64,000 nucleotides of DNA from Variovorax ginsengisoli (lineage in GTDB: Bacteria; Pseudomonadota; Gammaproteobacteria; Burkholderiales; Burkholderiaceae_C). Of the stretch, positions 33,845-42,145 are shown piece by piece. The position numbers were made by a program, and so were the translations under genes. Where the stretch lies: assembly GCF_030811835.1 (NCBI RefSeq), contig NZ_JAUSRO010000020.1, positions 38,574 to 102,573 of the forward strand. Direction: 5' to 3'. The notes under the pieces were generated by a model, which was not told the DNA's origin, did no database searches, and saw only the letters and a list, made by a program, of their open reading frames with translations. The stretch's first letter is position 1; the number at the start of each line of letters is the position of its first letter.

Positions 33845-36800
33845 TCACTCGTAGATGACCGCGGCCTTGCCCGCTTCGGCCTGCGCCGTCCAGCTGGCGA
33901 GCGCGGCATCGGTCGGGAAGAACTTGGCCTGCTCGCCCAACTGCAGCTCGACCTGCGCGCCGTTGCGCGCCAGGGCTAGGCGCACCGGCAGGCCGATGCG
34001 CAATTCACCCGCTTCGCTCACTTCCACGCGCGGCGGAAAGTCCTTCACCAGCCTTGCGATGTCTGGCGCCTTGCCGTTGACGGCCACGCGCAGGAACTTG
34101 CCGAAGCGGCAGCGCGCGGCGGCCAGGTCCCACACCTGCTGGACCTGGAAGCGTGCTTCGAACCCGCCCCGGCCCGGTTGCAGCCGCCCGCTCACGATCA
34201 CCAGCTCGTCGTCCTTGAGGGTGTTGCGGTTGGCGTTCATCACGGCTTCATCCGCCGTGGCCTCGATCGTGTCGGACTTGTCGTCGAGCTTGAAGATCGC
34301 AAGCCGCCCACGCTGCCCATTGATCACGCGCATGTCGCTCACGATGCCGGCGATCACCTGCGGCTCGCGGCTGTCGAGCAGGTCGCCGACTTCGCGTTTG
34401 CAGAAACGCCGCACTTCGTGCGCGACTTCGTCGAACAGGTGGCCCGACAGGTAGAAACCGACGGCGGTCTTCTCATAGGTCAGGCGTTCTTTCACGCCCC
34501 AGGGCGTGGCCGCGACCAGCTCGGGTTCCTGGGTGGCCGAGCCATGTTCACAGTCGCCGAAGATGTCGGCCTGCGAGGCGTTGGCCTGCGTGGCATTGGC
34601 GAAGTCGAAGGCGCGGTCGATCGATGCCACCAGCGCGGCACGGTTCTGCTGGATGGCGTCGAAGGCACCCGCCTTGATCAGCGCCTCCACCGTGCGCTTG
34701 TTGATGCGCTGGCGATCGATGCGCACGCAGAAATCGTAGAGGCTGGTGAATGGTCCGCCCTCTTCCCGCGCCCGGACGATGGCCTCCACTGCCAGCTGCC
34801 CGGTGCCCTTGACGGCACCCAGGCCGTAGCGGATGACCTTGTCGGTCACCGGCTCGAAGCGGTAGTAACCGCGGTTCACGTCCGGCGGCTCGAACGTCAT
34901 GCCGAAGTTCTTGACCGCGTCTTCGAACAGCACCTTGAGCTTGTCGGTGTCGTCCATTTCCACGGTCATGTTCGCGCAGTAGAACTCGGCCGTGTAATGG
35001 ACCTTGAGCCAGCCCGTGTGATAGGCCAGCAGCGAGTACGCTGCGGCGTGCGACTTGTTGAAGCCGTAGCCCGCGAACTTCTCCATCAGGTCGAAGATTT
35101 CGTCGGCCTTGTCCTGCTCGATGCCGTTGACGGCTGCGCCCTTGCGGAAGATGGCGCGGTGCTCGGCCATCTCCTCGGCCTTCTTCTTGCCCATCGCACG
35201 GCGCAGCATGTCGGCGCCGCCGAGCGAGTAGCCGCCCAGGATCTGCGCGGTCTGCATCACCTGCTCCTGGTAGACCATGATCCCGTAGGTCTCGCTGAGC
35301 ATCTCGGCCACCAGTGGATGCGGATACTCCACCGGCTCGCGCCCATGCTTGCGTGCCACGAAGCTGGGAATCAGGTCCATCGGGCCCGGCCGGTACAGCG
35401 CGTTCAGTGCGATCAGGTCTTCCAGGCGCGTCGGCCGGGCGTCCTTGAGCATCCCTTGCATGCCGCGCGATTCGAACTGGAACACCGCCTCGGTCTTGCC
35501 GTCGGAGAAGAGCCGGTAGGTGGCCACGTCGTCGAGCTTGATGTCTTCGTAGTTGAAGTTCTCCTGGCCCTTGTGGCGCTTGACCACGAACTCGCGCGCG
35601 ATCTCCAGGATGGTGAGCGTGGCCAGGCCCAAGAAGTCGAACTTCACCAGGCCCACGGCCTCCACGTCGTCCTTGTCGTACTGGCTCACCGCCGAGTCGC
35701 TTCCCGGCTGCTGGTAGAGCGGGCAGAAGTCGGTGAGCTTGCCTGGCGCGATCAACACGCCGCCCGCATGCATGCCGATGTTGCGTGTCATGCCTTCGAG
35801 CTTCTGCGCCAGCTCCACGAGCATGCGCACTTCCTCTTCCTTCTCGATGCGCGCGGCCAGTTGCGGCTCCATCTCGATGGCGTAGTTGTTCTTGTCGCCT
35901 TCGACTTTCGGGTTGGGCGGGTACTGCAGCGTGACCGACATGCCCGGCTTGTTGGGAATCAGCTTGCTGATGCCGTCGCAGAACATGTAGCTCATGTCCA
36001 GCACACGCCCCACGTCGCGGATGGCCGCACGCGCGGCCATGGTGCCGAAGGTGGCGATCTGGCTGACGGCGTCGCGGCCGTACTTGTCCTTGACGTAGTC
36101 GATCACGCGGTCGCGGTTGCCCTGGCAGAAGTCGATGTCGAAGTCGGGCATCGAGACGCGTTCGGGGTTCAGGAAACGTTCGAACAGCAGGTTGTATTCG
36201 AGCGGGTCGAGGTCGGTGATCTTCAGCGCATACGCCACCAGCGAGCCCGCACCCGATCCCCGGCCGGGGCCGACCGGGCAGCCGTTCTTCTTGGCCCAGT
36301 TGATGAAGTCGCCCACGATCAGGAAGTAGCCGGGAAAGCCCATGTTCAGGATCGTTTTGATCTCGAACTCCAGCCGCTCGACGTAGCGCGGCCGCTGGGC
36401 ATCGCGCTGGGCCGCCTCGGGGTACAGGTGCGCCAGGCGCGCCTCCAGCCCTTCGAAGGACGCCAGGCGGAAGTAGTCGTTGATCGGCATGCCGTCAGGC
36501 GTCGGGAAGTTCGGCAACTGCGGTTTGCCCAGCACCAGCGTGAGACTGCAGCGCTTGGCGATCTCCACCGTGTTGGCGATGGCGCTGGGCACGTCGGCGA
36601 ACAACGCCTCCATCTCGGCGGCCGACTTGAAGTACTGGTCGCGCGTGAACTTGCGCACGCGGCGCTGGTTGCCAAGGATTTCACCCTCGGAAATGCACAC
36701 GCGCGCCTCGTGCGACTCGTAGTCGTCGGGCAACGCGAACTGCACCGGGTGCGTCGCCACCACCGGCAGCCCCAGGCGCGCAGCCAGTTGCACGGCGGCG

Positions 36801-37345
36801 ATCACATGCGGCTCGTCTTCGGGACGGCCCGCGCGCTGCAGCTCGATGTAGAAACGGTGCGGGAACAGGCTGGCCATCTGCAGCGCCACCTGCGTGGCGC
36901 GCTCCGCATGGCCCTGCAGCAGCGCCGCGCCCAGCGGCCCGGCCTGCGCGCCCGACAGCGCGATCAGGCCGCCGTTGAGCTCCTGGAGCCATTCGAGCTT
37001 GCAGACCGCCTGCGACTGGCCCCGGCCGACGTTCTGCGTCCAGGCGCGCGCCAGCAGTTCGGAAAGATGCAGGTAACCCTCGGTGTTCTGCACCAGCAGC
37101 ACGATACGCGTCAGCGCGCCGATTTCGGCGCCCAGTCCTTCGAGGAACACCTCCGCGCCCAGCACCGGCTTGACGCCCTTGCCGCGCGCTTCCTTGTAGA
37201 ACTTGACTGCGCCGAACAGGTTGTTGAGGTCGGTGATGGCCAGTGCCGGCTGCTGGTCGGCCGCGGCGGCCTTGACGACTTCGTCGATGCGGTTGGTGCC
37301 GTCGACGACGGAGAATTCGGTGTGCAGGCGCAGGTGTACAAACAT
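33845..37345 (-). CDS. dnaE: DNA polymerase III subunit alpha
   Basis: The replicative polymerase, 1166 residues. The PHP domain comes first (MFVHLRLHTEFSVVDGTNRIDE, PALAITDLNNLFGAVKFY). The catalytic aspartates lie in MPDFDIDFCQGNRDRVIDYV. RPGPMDLIPSFVARKHG and MAAYSLLAYHTGWLKVHY-type finger segments follow (seen as HAAAYSLLAYHTGWLK). At about residue 926 the sequence SQADIFGD is the internal beta-clamp binding motif. An OB domain and C-terminal tau-binding region complete it. The start is the ATG at 37345; an upstream frame of 35 codons runs into the promoter region and is rejected. Confidence 0.97.
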   Translation of the reverse strand: MFVHLRLHTEFSVVDGTNRIDEVVKAAAADQQPALAITDLNNLFGAVKFYKEARGKGVKPVLGAEVFLEGLGAEIGALTRIVLLVQNTEGYLHLSELLARAWTQNVGRGQSQAVCKLEWLQELNGGLIALSGAQAGPLGAALLQGHAERATQVALQMASLFPHRFYIELQRAGRPEDEPHVIAAVQLAARLGLPVVATHPVQFALPDDYESHEARVCISEGEILGNQRRVRKFTRDQYFKSAAEMEALFADVPSAIANTVEIAKRCSLTLVLGKPQLPNFPTPDGMPINDYFRLASFEGLEARLAHLYPEAAQRDAQRPRYVERLEFEIKTILNMGFPGYFLIVGDFINWAKKNGCPVGPGRGSGAGSLVAYALKITDLDPLEYNLLFERFLNPERVSMPDFDIDFCQGNRDRVIDYVKDKYGRDAVSQIATFGTMAARAAIRDVGRVLDMSYMFCDGISKLIPNKPGMSVTLQYPPNPKVEGDKNNYAIEMEPQLAARIEKEEEVRMLVELAQKLEGMTRNIGMHAGGVLIAPGKLTDFCPLYQQPGSDSAVSQYDKDDVEAVGLVKFDFLGLATLTILEIAREFVVKRHKGQENFNYEDIKLDDVATYRLFSDGKTEAVFQFESRGMQGMLKDARPTRLEDLIALNALYRPGPMDLIPSFVARKHGREPVEYPHPLVAEMLSETYGIMVYQEQVMQTAQILGGYSLGGADMLRRAMGKKKAEEMAEHRAIFRKGAAVNGIEQDKADEIFDLMEKFAGYGFNKSHAAAYSLLAYHTGWLKVHYTAEFYCANMTVEMDDTDKLKVLFEDAVKNFGMTFEPPDVNRGYYRFEPVTDKVIRYGLGAVKGTGQLAVEAIVRAREEGGPFTSLYDFCVRIDRQRINKRTVEALIKAGAFDAIQQNRAALVASIDRAFDFANATQANASQADIFGDCEHGSATQEPELVAATPWGVKERLTYEKTAVGFYLSGHLFDEVAHEVRRFCKREVGDLLDSREPQVIAGIVSDMRVINGQRGRLAIFKLDDKSDTIEATADEAVMNANRNTLKDDELVIVSGRLQPGRGGFEARFQVQQVWDLAAARCRFGKFLRVAVNGKAPDIARLVKDFPPRVEVSEAGELRIGLPVRLALARNGAQVELQLGEQAKFFPTDAALASWTAQAEAGKAAVIYE

Positions 37346-37351
37346 CGCGCC

Positions 37352-37357
37352 ATTGTA
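37352..37357 (-). promoter_or_regulatory. Candidate -10 box for dnaE, very close to its start codon
   Basis: TACAAT on the minus strand lies six bases before the dnaE ATG. If it is used, transcription would start at or within one or two bases of the start codon, giving a leaderless mRNA. No consensus -35 box is found 16-18 bases upstream, so it is tentative. Confidence 0.35.
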
Positions 37358-37431
37358 GAAAGTCGCTACTGCCACAACGCGGACGCAGGGTCGGCCGTCT
37401 GTGCTAGGCGCTGGCCGCACGGCCGGGCTTT

Positions 37432-37437
37432 TACAAT
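37432..37437 (+). promoter_or_regulatory. Candidate -10 box for trhO, very close to its start codon
   Basis: TACAAT on the plus strand stands six bases before the GTG start of trhO, the same arrangement as for the divergent dnaE gene. No clear -35 box is present. Confidence 0.35.
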
Positions 37438-37443
37438 GGATGC

Positions 37444-38229
37444 GTGCCACAGATCCTCAACATCGCCGCTTATCTCTTCAGCGCCATCGAAGACCCGCAA
37501 ACCCTGCGCCCTGTGCTGCTAGCCAGCGCCGTGGCGCGCGAGCTCAAGGGCACGATCCTGCTCGCCCCCGAAGGCATCAACATGTTCCTCGCGGGCGAGG
37601 CGGACGCCGTCCACGCCTTCCTCGCCGAATTGCGTGCCGATCCGCGCTTCGCCGACCTGGAGACCAAGGAGAGCTGGTCGGCCACACAGCCCTTCCGGCG
37701 CATGCTGGTGAAGGTCAAGCGCGAGATCATCCGCATGGACCATCCGGCCATTCAGCCGGCGGCCGGCCGTGCGCCGGGCGTTGACGCGCCCACGCTCAAG
37801 CGCTGGCTCGACCAGGGGCACGACGACGCGGGCCAGGCGATCGCCCTGCTCGACACGCGCAATGCCTTCGAGGTCGACCACGGCACCTTCGAAGGCGCCA
37901 TCGACTGGCGCATCTCGAAGTTCACTGAGTTCCCGCCAGCCCTGCTCGCGCACAAGGACGAACTGGCCGGCAAGACGGTGGTCAGCTTTTGCACCGGCGG
38001 CATCCGCTGCGAGAAGGCGGCCATCCTCATGCGAGAAGCCGGCATCGACAACGTGCTGCAACTCGAAGGCGGCATCCTCAAGTATTTCGAGGAGATCGGC
38101 GGCGCGCACTACCGCGGCGACTGCTTCGTGTTCGACGGCCGCCGGACGTTGGCGCCCGACCTGAGCGCGACCGGCAGCGCCGCCAGCGCCCGCGCTGCCG
38201 AAGACCCTGACCTCGCCCGCAAGGGCTGA
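37444..38229 (+). CDS. trhO: tRNA uridine(34) hydroxylase TrhO (rhodanese family)
   Basis: Uses O2 to form 5-hydroxyuridine at the wobble position of some tRNAs. The 261-residue protein has an N-terminal acylphosphatase-like domain (ILNIAAYLFSAIED, GTILLAPEGINMFLAG) and a rhodanese domain with the loop SFCTGGIRCEKA, Cys being the active-site residue. Residues after about 235 are Ala/Asp-rich. The reading starts at GTG 37444; no in-frame ATG precedes it. Older names are YceA and rhodanese-related sulfurtransferase. Divergent from dnaE by about 100 bases. Confidence 0.93.
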   Translation: MPQILNIAAYLFSAIEDPQTLRPVLLASAVARELKGTILLAPEGINMFLAGEADAVHAFLAELRADPRFADLETKESWSATQPFRRMLVKVKREIIRMDHPAIQPAAGRAPGVDAPTLKRWLDQGHDDAGQAIALLDTRNAFEVDHGTFEGAIDWRISKFTEFPPALLAHKDELAGKTVVSFCTGGIRCEKAAILMREAGIDNVLQLEGGILKYFEEIGGAHYRGDCFVFDGRRTLAPDLSATGSAASARAAEDPDLARKG

Positions 38230-38246
38230 AACGCGATTGCCCTGGC

Positions 38247-39164
38247 TCAGACCGGCGTGGTGCCGGTGTCGGGCGCTGGGCTCTGCACCTTGAACGGGTG
38301 GCCCGGCAACGGAATGAATTCGGTTTCGCCCGGCACCTGGCCCATGCGCTGCGCGGCCCAGTCTTCGCCGGCCTGCAGAATGCGCTCGCGCCGGCTCGAC
38401 ACGAAGTTCCAGGTGATGTAGCGCGGGCCATCGAGCGGTGCGCCGCCGACGACCATCAGGCGAACGGCCTGCGCGGCAGTCACCGTGGCACCTTCGCCGT
38501 CCGGCAGCAAGGCCATGGTGTGCGCAGCCAATGGCGCGCCGTCGACCTCGATATCGCCGCCCACCGCATAGAGCGCGAGTTCGGGTGCCAGCGGCGGCAA
38601 CACGAAACGGGCACCGGCAGTCAGCGCGACATCCAGATACAGGGTCTCGGCGAAAGTCGCCACCGGCGAACTGGCACCGAAGGCACTGCCGATCAGCACG
38701 CGAACGCGAGCACCCTGCACATCGACCTCGGGAATCGCGCCGGCGGGCGTGTGGATGAAACTGGGATCGACCTCCTCGAAGGCCTGCGGCAGGGCCGCCC
38801 ACAGCTGAAGGCCATGGTTGACGTAGACGTCATCACGCAGACGCTCAGGCTTGCGCTCCGAATGCACGATGCCACGGCCCGCCGTCATCCAGTTGATGGC
38901 GCCGGGCAGGATTTCCTGCACGCTGCCCAGGCTGTCGCGATGCATCATCGCGCCCTCGAACAGGTAGGTGACCGTGGCCAGACCGATGTGCGGATGCGGC
39001 CGCACGTCGTGCGACTGGTCCGGCTCCTCGGTGGCAGGACCGAAATGATCGAAGAAAACAAAAGGGCCCACCGACCGCCGCTGGGCGGCGGGCAGCAGGC
39101 GCCGCACATGGAAGCCGCCGCCAAGGTCCTTGTCATGAGGTTTCAGCACGAGCAGATCATTCAT
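38247..39164 (-). CDS. Pirin family protein
   Basis: A bicupin of 305 residues. The metal-binding residues of pirins are present: two histidines in DVRPHPHIGLATVTYL and His-Glu in GRGIVHSERKPER. Some pirins cleave quercetin; others act in stress regulation, so the role here is open. The ATG at 39164 follows AAGGAGTCC, a good ribosome site; a long upstream frame belongs to the neighbouring flavodoxin gene read out of frame. It is the last gene of a four-gene minus-strand redox group: pirin, DoxX, WrbA-like, pirin. Confidence 0.92.
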   Translation of the reverse strand: MNDLLVLKPHDKDLGGGFHVRRLLPAAQRRSVGPFVFFDHFGPATEEPDQSHDVRPHPHIGLATVTYLFEGAMMHRDSLGSVQEILPGAINWMTAGRGIVHSERKPERLRDDVYVNHGLQLWAALPQAFEEVDPSFIHTPAGAIPEVDVQGARVRVLIGSAFGASSPVATFAETLYLDVALTAGARFVLPPLAPELALYAVGGDIEVDGAPLAAHTMALLPDGEGATVTAAQAVRLMVVGGAPLDGPRYITWNFVSSRRERILQAGEDWAAQRMGQVPGETEFIPLPGHPFKVQSPAPDTGTTPV

Positions 39165-39211
39165 GGCGGACTCCTTGCCGGCAGCGGCAGTGATGGTGAA
39201 AAAGGCGTCGA

Positions 39212-39766
39212 TCAGCCGCGCAGTTTGGCAGCGATGTCGGCCACGCGCTTGCCGTAGAGCTTGGCCGTGTCCAGGTCGCCCTGCGGAATCTCGGCGGCAC
39301 TGGCGTCCGACGGCGACTGCACGAGCGCACCCACCGAGCCACCCAAATTGTTGATGTCGTTGCGGGTCGCCGCCTTGGTGTTGGCAGGCGGCAGGCCCAG
39401 GCTGGCCCAGATGCCGCCGTGCTGCGACGCGAGCGTCTGCAGATAGATCAGGGTCACCTGCTTGTCGCCATTGAAGCTGGCGCTGTTGGTGAAGCCGCCG
39501 AACACCTTGTCCTGCCAGGCACGGGTGAACCATGCCTTGGACGAAGCGTCCGCGAATTTCTTGAACTGCCAGCTCGGGCCACCCATGTAGGTCGGCGTGC
39601 CGAAGATGATGCCGTCGGCGGCGGCCAGGGTTTCCCAGGCGCCTTCGGGCAGGTTGCCCTCGGCGTCAATGGCGATCAACTGGGCTTGGGCACCTTCGGC
39701 AACGGCCTGCGCCACCCGTTGGGTATGGCCGTAGCCGGAATGGTAGACAACTGCAATGTTGGACAT
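39212..39766 (-). CDS. NAD(P)H:quinone oxidoreductase-like flavodoxin protein (WrbA-like)
   Basis: 184 residues with a flavodoxin fold. The FMN phosphate loop is VVYHSGYGHTQRVA, and GIIFGTPTYMGGPSWQFKKFAD binds the isoalloxazine ring as in WrbA. It lacks part of the C-terminal extension of E. coli WrbA (198 residues). Likely two-electron reduction of quinones, protecting against oxidative cycling. Forms a group with DoxX and two pirins. Confidence 0.88.
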   Translation of the reverse strand: MSNIAVVYHSGYGHTQRVAQAVAEGAQAQLIAIDAEGNLPEGAWETLAAADGIIFGTPTYMGGPSWQFKKFADASSKAWFTRAWQDKVFGGFTNSASFNGDKQVTLIYLQTLASQHGGIWASLGLPPANTKAATRNDINNLGGSVGALVQSPSDASAAEIPQGDLDTAKLYGKRVADIAAKLRG

Positions 39767-39812
39767 GATGAATGCAATGAAAGAGTGAACGTAGAGAGGT
39801 TTGGGGGCGAGC

Positions 39813-40256
39813 TTATTTCTTGTCGATGCTCAGGCGGCCAGGGCCGAACGCAGCGAAAGCCAGCAGGCCACCCGCGATGGCGATGTTCTTGTTGAAGTTG
39901 ATCATCTGCGCCATCTTCATCGCGTCAGGTGCCGACCAGTACTTGTGAAAGAACACGGCCGCTGCCAGCGTGAACACGGCCAGGACCACGGCCGTGATGC
40001 GGGTCTTGAAACCGAGCAGCAGCGCAATGCCGAAGCCCAGCTCGACGATGATCGCCAGCACCGCACCGACCTGCGGCAGTGGCAGACCGACGGAGCTGAT
40101 GTAGCCCACGGCGCCGGCAAAGCCCATGAGCTTGCCGATGCCAGCGGGAATGAACAGGTAAGCGATCAGGATGCGGCCGACGAGTGCGATCACGTCCTGC
40201 GTGGAGGTGGTGGTCACGCCGGTGGACGTGTAGGGAGCGGTATTGGAAGAGGCCAT
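39813..40256 (-). CDS. DoxX family membrane protein
   Basis: 147 residues with four hydrophobic segments: about 22-42 (VIALVGRILIAYLFIPAGIGKL), 60-82, 88-108 and 122-138. RILIAYLFIPAGIGKLMGF is the DoxX signature. Members are linked to redox and thiol-stress systems, but a precise activity is known for few. Lies between the WrbA-like and pirin genes on the same strand. Confidence 0.9.
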   Translation of the reverse strand: MASSNTAPYTSTGVTTTSTQDVIALVGRILIAYLFIPAGIGKLMGFAGAVGYISSVGLPLPQVGAVLAIIVELGFGIALLLGFKTRITAVVLAVFTLAAAVFFHKYWSAPDAMKMAQMINFNKNIAIAGGLLAFAAFGPGRLSIDKK

Positions 40257-40297
40257 GGAAAACTCCTGAGGTTGAAGAAAAAATCGAAGAACAAGGG

Positions 40298-40321
40298 AAA
40301 GCCGCCCAGTCAGGCGGCTTT
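40298..40321 (-). terminator. Hairpin after the upstream pirin gene
   Basis: AAAGCCGCC (40298-40306) and GGCGGCTTT (40313-40321) form a perfect 9-bp stem with a 6-base loop between the pirin and DoxX genes. The T tract on the minus strand is only TTT, so partial termination or mRNA processing is as likely as full termination. Confidence 0.5.
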
Positions 40322-40334
40322 GGGGAAAACAGAA

Positions 40335-41036
40335 TCAGGCGGCGAGATCGAACACCAGCACCTCGGCATCCTTGCCCGCTGCCAGCGCGAGTTTCGACTC
40401 ACCTTGAATCATCGCAGCGTCGCCTGTCGCCAGCTTCGTGCCATTGACCTCGAGCTCGCCGCGCACCAGATGCACGTAGCTCTTGCGTTGCGGATCGAGC
40501 GCCAGTTCTGCCGTCTCGGCGCCATCGAGCAGCCCGGCATAAAGCCGCGCATCGGCATGCACCGTCACCGAGCCATCGGCGCCTTCGGGCGACGCCACCA
40601 GGCGCAGGCGACCCCGCTTGTCGGCAGCGTTGAAGTTCTTCTGTTCGTAGCCGGGTGGAATACCCCGCACATTGGGTTCGATCCATATTTGAAGGAAGTG
40701 TGTCGTTTCATCCTTCTTGTGATTGAACTCGCTGTGTGTGACACCACGTCCGGCACTCATGCGTTGGACATCGCCGGGTGGAATGCTCTCGACATTGCCC
40801 ATGCTGTCCTTGTGCGCCAACTCGCCCGACAGCACGTAGCTGATGATCTCCATGTCCTTGTGGCCGTGGGTGCCGAAGCCGGCACCGCCCGCCACGCGGT
40901 CTTCATTGATCACGCGCAGGTTGCCGAAGCCCATGTGGGCCGGGTCGTAGTAGCCGGCAAAAGAGAAGCTGTGGAAGGACTTGAGCCAGCCGTGATCGGC
41001 GTAGCCACGTTCCTGGGATTTGCGAACCGTCAACAT
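40335..41036 (-). CDS. Pirin family protein, YhhW-like
   Basis: 233 residues. It begins MLTVRKSQERGYADHGWLKSFHSFSFAGYYDP, as in YhhW/YhaK. Metal ligands are the histidines of FGTHGHKDMEIISYV and His-Glu in GRGVTHSEFNHKK. Start ATG at 41036; an extension of 32 codons reaches towards the divergent promoter and is rejected. First gene of the pirin-DoxX-WrbA-pirin group and divergent from the LysR gene at 41186, probably its regulator. Confidence 0.92.
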   Translation of the reverse strand: MLTVRKSQERGYADHGWLKSFHSFSFAGYYDPAHMGFGNLRVINEDRVAGGAGFGTHGHKDMEIISYVLSGELAHKDSMGNVESIPPGDVQRMSAGRGVTHSEFNHKKDETTHFLQIWIEPNVRGIPPGYEQKNFNAADKRGRLRLVASPEGADGSVTVHADARLYAGLLDGAETAELALDPQRKSYVHLVRGELEVNGTKLATGDAAMIQGESKLALAAGKDAEVLVFDLAA

Positions 41037-41149
41037 CGTTGAACTCCTAGCGACCCCGTGGGGGTCTTCGTGTGCCGCGCCGTGTGCGCAGCGGATGGAG
41101 AGAACTTTAGGCCCGCAGAGCGCTTTGAACACCGCCGCGTTTTGATGGC

Positions 41150-41172
41150 ATCATTCAAATTATTTGATTGAT
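41150..41172. promoter_or_regulatory. 23-bp palindrome between the pirin operon and the LysR gene
   Basis: ATCA-T-TCAAAT-T-ATTTGA-T-TGAT is symmetric about the T at 41161; only the three T positions break the symmetry. It lies between divergent genes and just before the LysR start, the usual place for a LysR autoregulatory and activation site. Confidence 0.65.
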
Positions 41173-41185
41173 TGAAAGTCCCTGC

Positions 41186-42130
41186 TTGCCCAACGCCCGC
41201 GACGTCCTCACGCCCGAAGCACTGTCAATGCTGCAGACTGTGGTCGGCGCTGGCAGTTTTGCAGGTGCCGCACGCGCGCTCGGCCTGGTGCCCAGCGCGC
41301 TGAGCTACCGCGTGCGCCAGATCGAGGACGCGCTCGACGTGCTGCTGTTCGACCGCAGTTCGCGTCAGGCACGCCTGACCGCGGCCGGTACCGAACTCAT
41401 GCGCGAAGCCACACGCCTGCTGGCCGACGTGGAGGCCGTTGCCAACCGCGTCAAACGGGTGGCCACCGGCTGGGAGCCGCTGCTGACCATCGCCGTCGAC
41501 AGCGTCATCGCGCGCGATCCGCTGTACGACCTGGTTGGCGCCTTCTACGCACTGGAGCCCCCGACGCGGCTCAAGCTGCGCGACGAAACACTCATGGGCA
41601 CCATCGAGGCCCTCACCAGCGGCGAGGCCGACCTTGCCATCGGCGCGGTGCTCAATGCCACCAGCCTGGCCTTCACGGCCACCGGCATCCGAAGCCGGCC
41701 GCTGGGCGAACTGGGTTTCGTGTACGCCGTCGCGCCGCACCATCCGCTCGCGCAACTGGCCGGGCCCGTGACCGACGAAGTGCTGCGCCGCCACCGCGCC
41801 GTGGCGGCAGCGGATTCGGCGCGCGTCGCGCAGAGCATGACGGTCAATTTGGTCGGCGGGCAGGACGTGCTCACCGTGCCGACCATGCAAGCCAAACTGG
41901 CCGCGCAACTGCACGGCGTCGGTGGCGGTTTTCTTCCGGTGCCGATGGCGCAGCCCTACATCGATGCCGGACACCTGGTCGCAGTGCCGGTCGCACGCGC
42001 CATGCCAATCGGGGCCATGCACTGCGCCTGGCGCGCCGGCACGCCAGGCCGTGCACTGGCCTGGTGGCTCGCCCAGTTCGAGCATGAAGGCACACGGCGC
42101 GCACTGCTCGAGCGCCACCGCGGCCGATAG
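41186..42130 (+). CDS. LysR-type transcriptional regulator, probably of the pirin/DoxX operon
   Basis: 314 residues by the start chosen. The helix-turn-helix covers about residues 10-60: LTPEALSMLQTVVGAGSFAGAARALGLVPSALSYRVRQIEDAL, then the LysR effector domain. The TTG at 41186 has GAAAG seven bases upstream and gives a normal distance to the helix-turn-helix; the TTG at 41168 lies inside the 23-bp palindrome and has no ribosome site; ATG 41228 would cut the helix. Target operon and effector are inferred from position only. Confidence 0.88.
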   Translation: MPNARDVLTPEALSMLQTVVGAGSFAGAARALGLVPSALSYRVRQIEDALDVLLFDRSSRQARLTAAGTELMREATRLLADVEAVANRVKRVATGWEPLLTIAVDSVIARDPLYDLVGAFYALEPPTRLKLRDETLMGTIEALTSGEADLAIGAVLNATSLAFTATGIRSRPLGELGFVYAVAPHHPLAQLAGPVTDEVLRRHRAVAAADSARVAQSMTVNLVGGQDVLTVPTMQAKLAAQLHGVGGGFLPVPMAQPYIDAGHLVAVPVARAMPIGAMHCAWRAGTPGRALAWWLAQFEHEGTRRALLERHRGR

Positions 42131-42145
42131 GTCGACGGGGCCCGC

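Noticed and set aside
34178..37522. 1114-codon open frame antisense to dnaE
   Set aside because: It is a high-GC shadow of the dnaE coding strand; the translation is His/Arg/Val-rich with no domain, and dnaE is certain.
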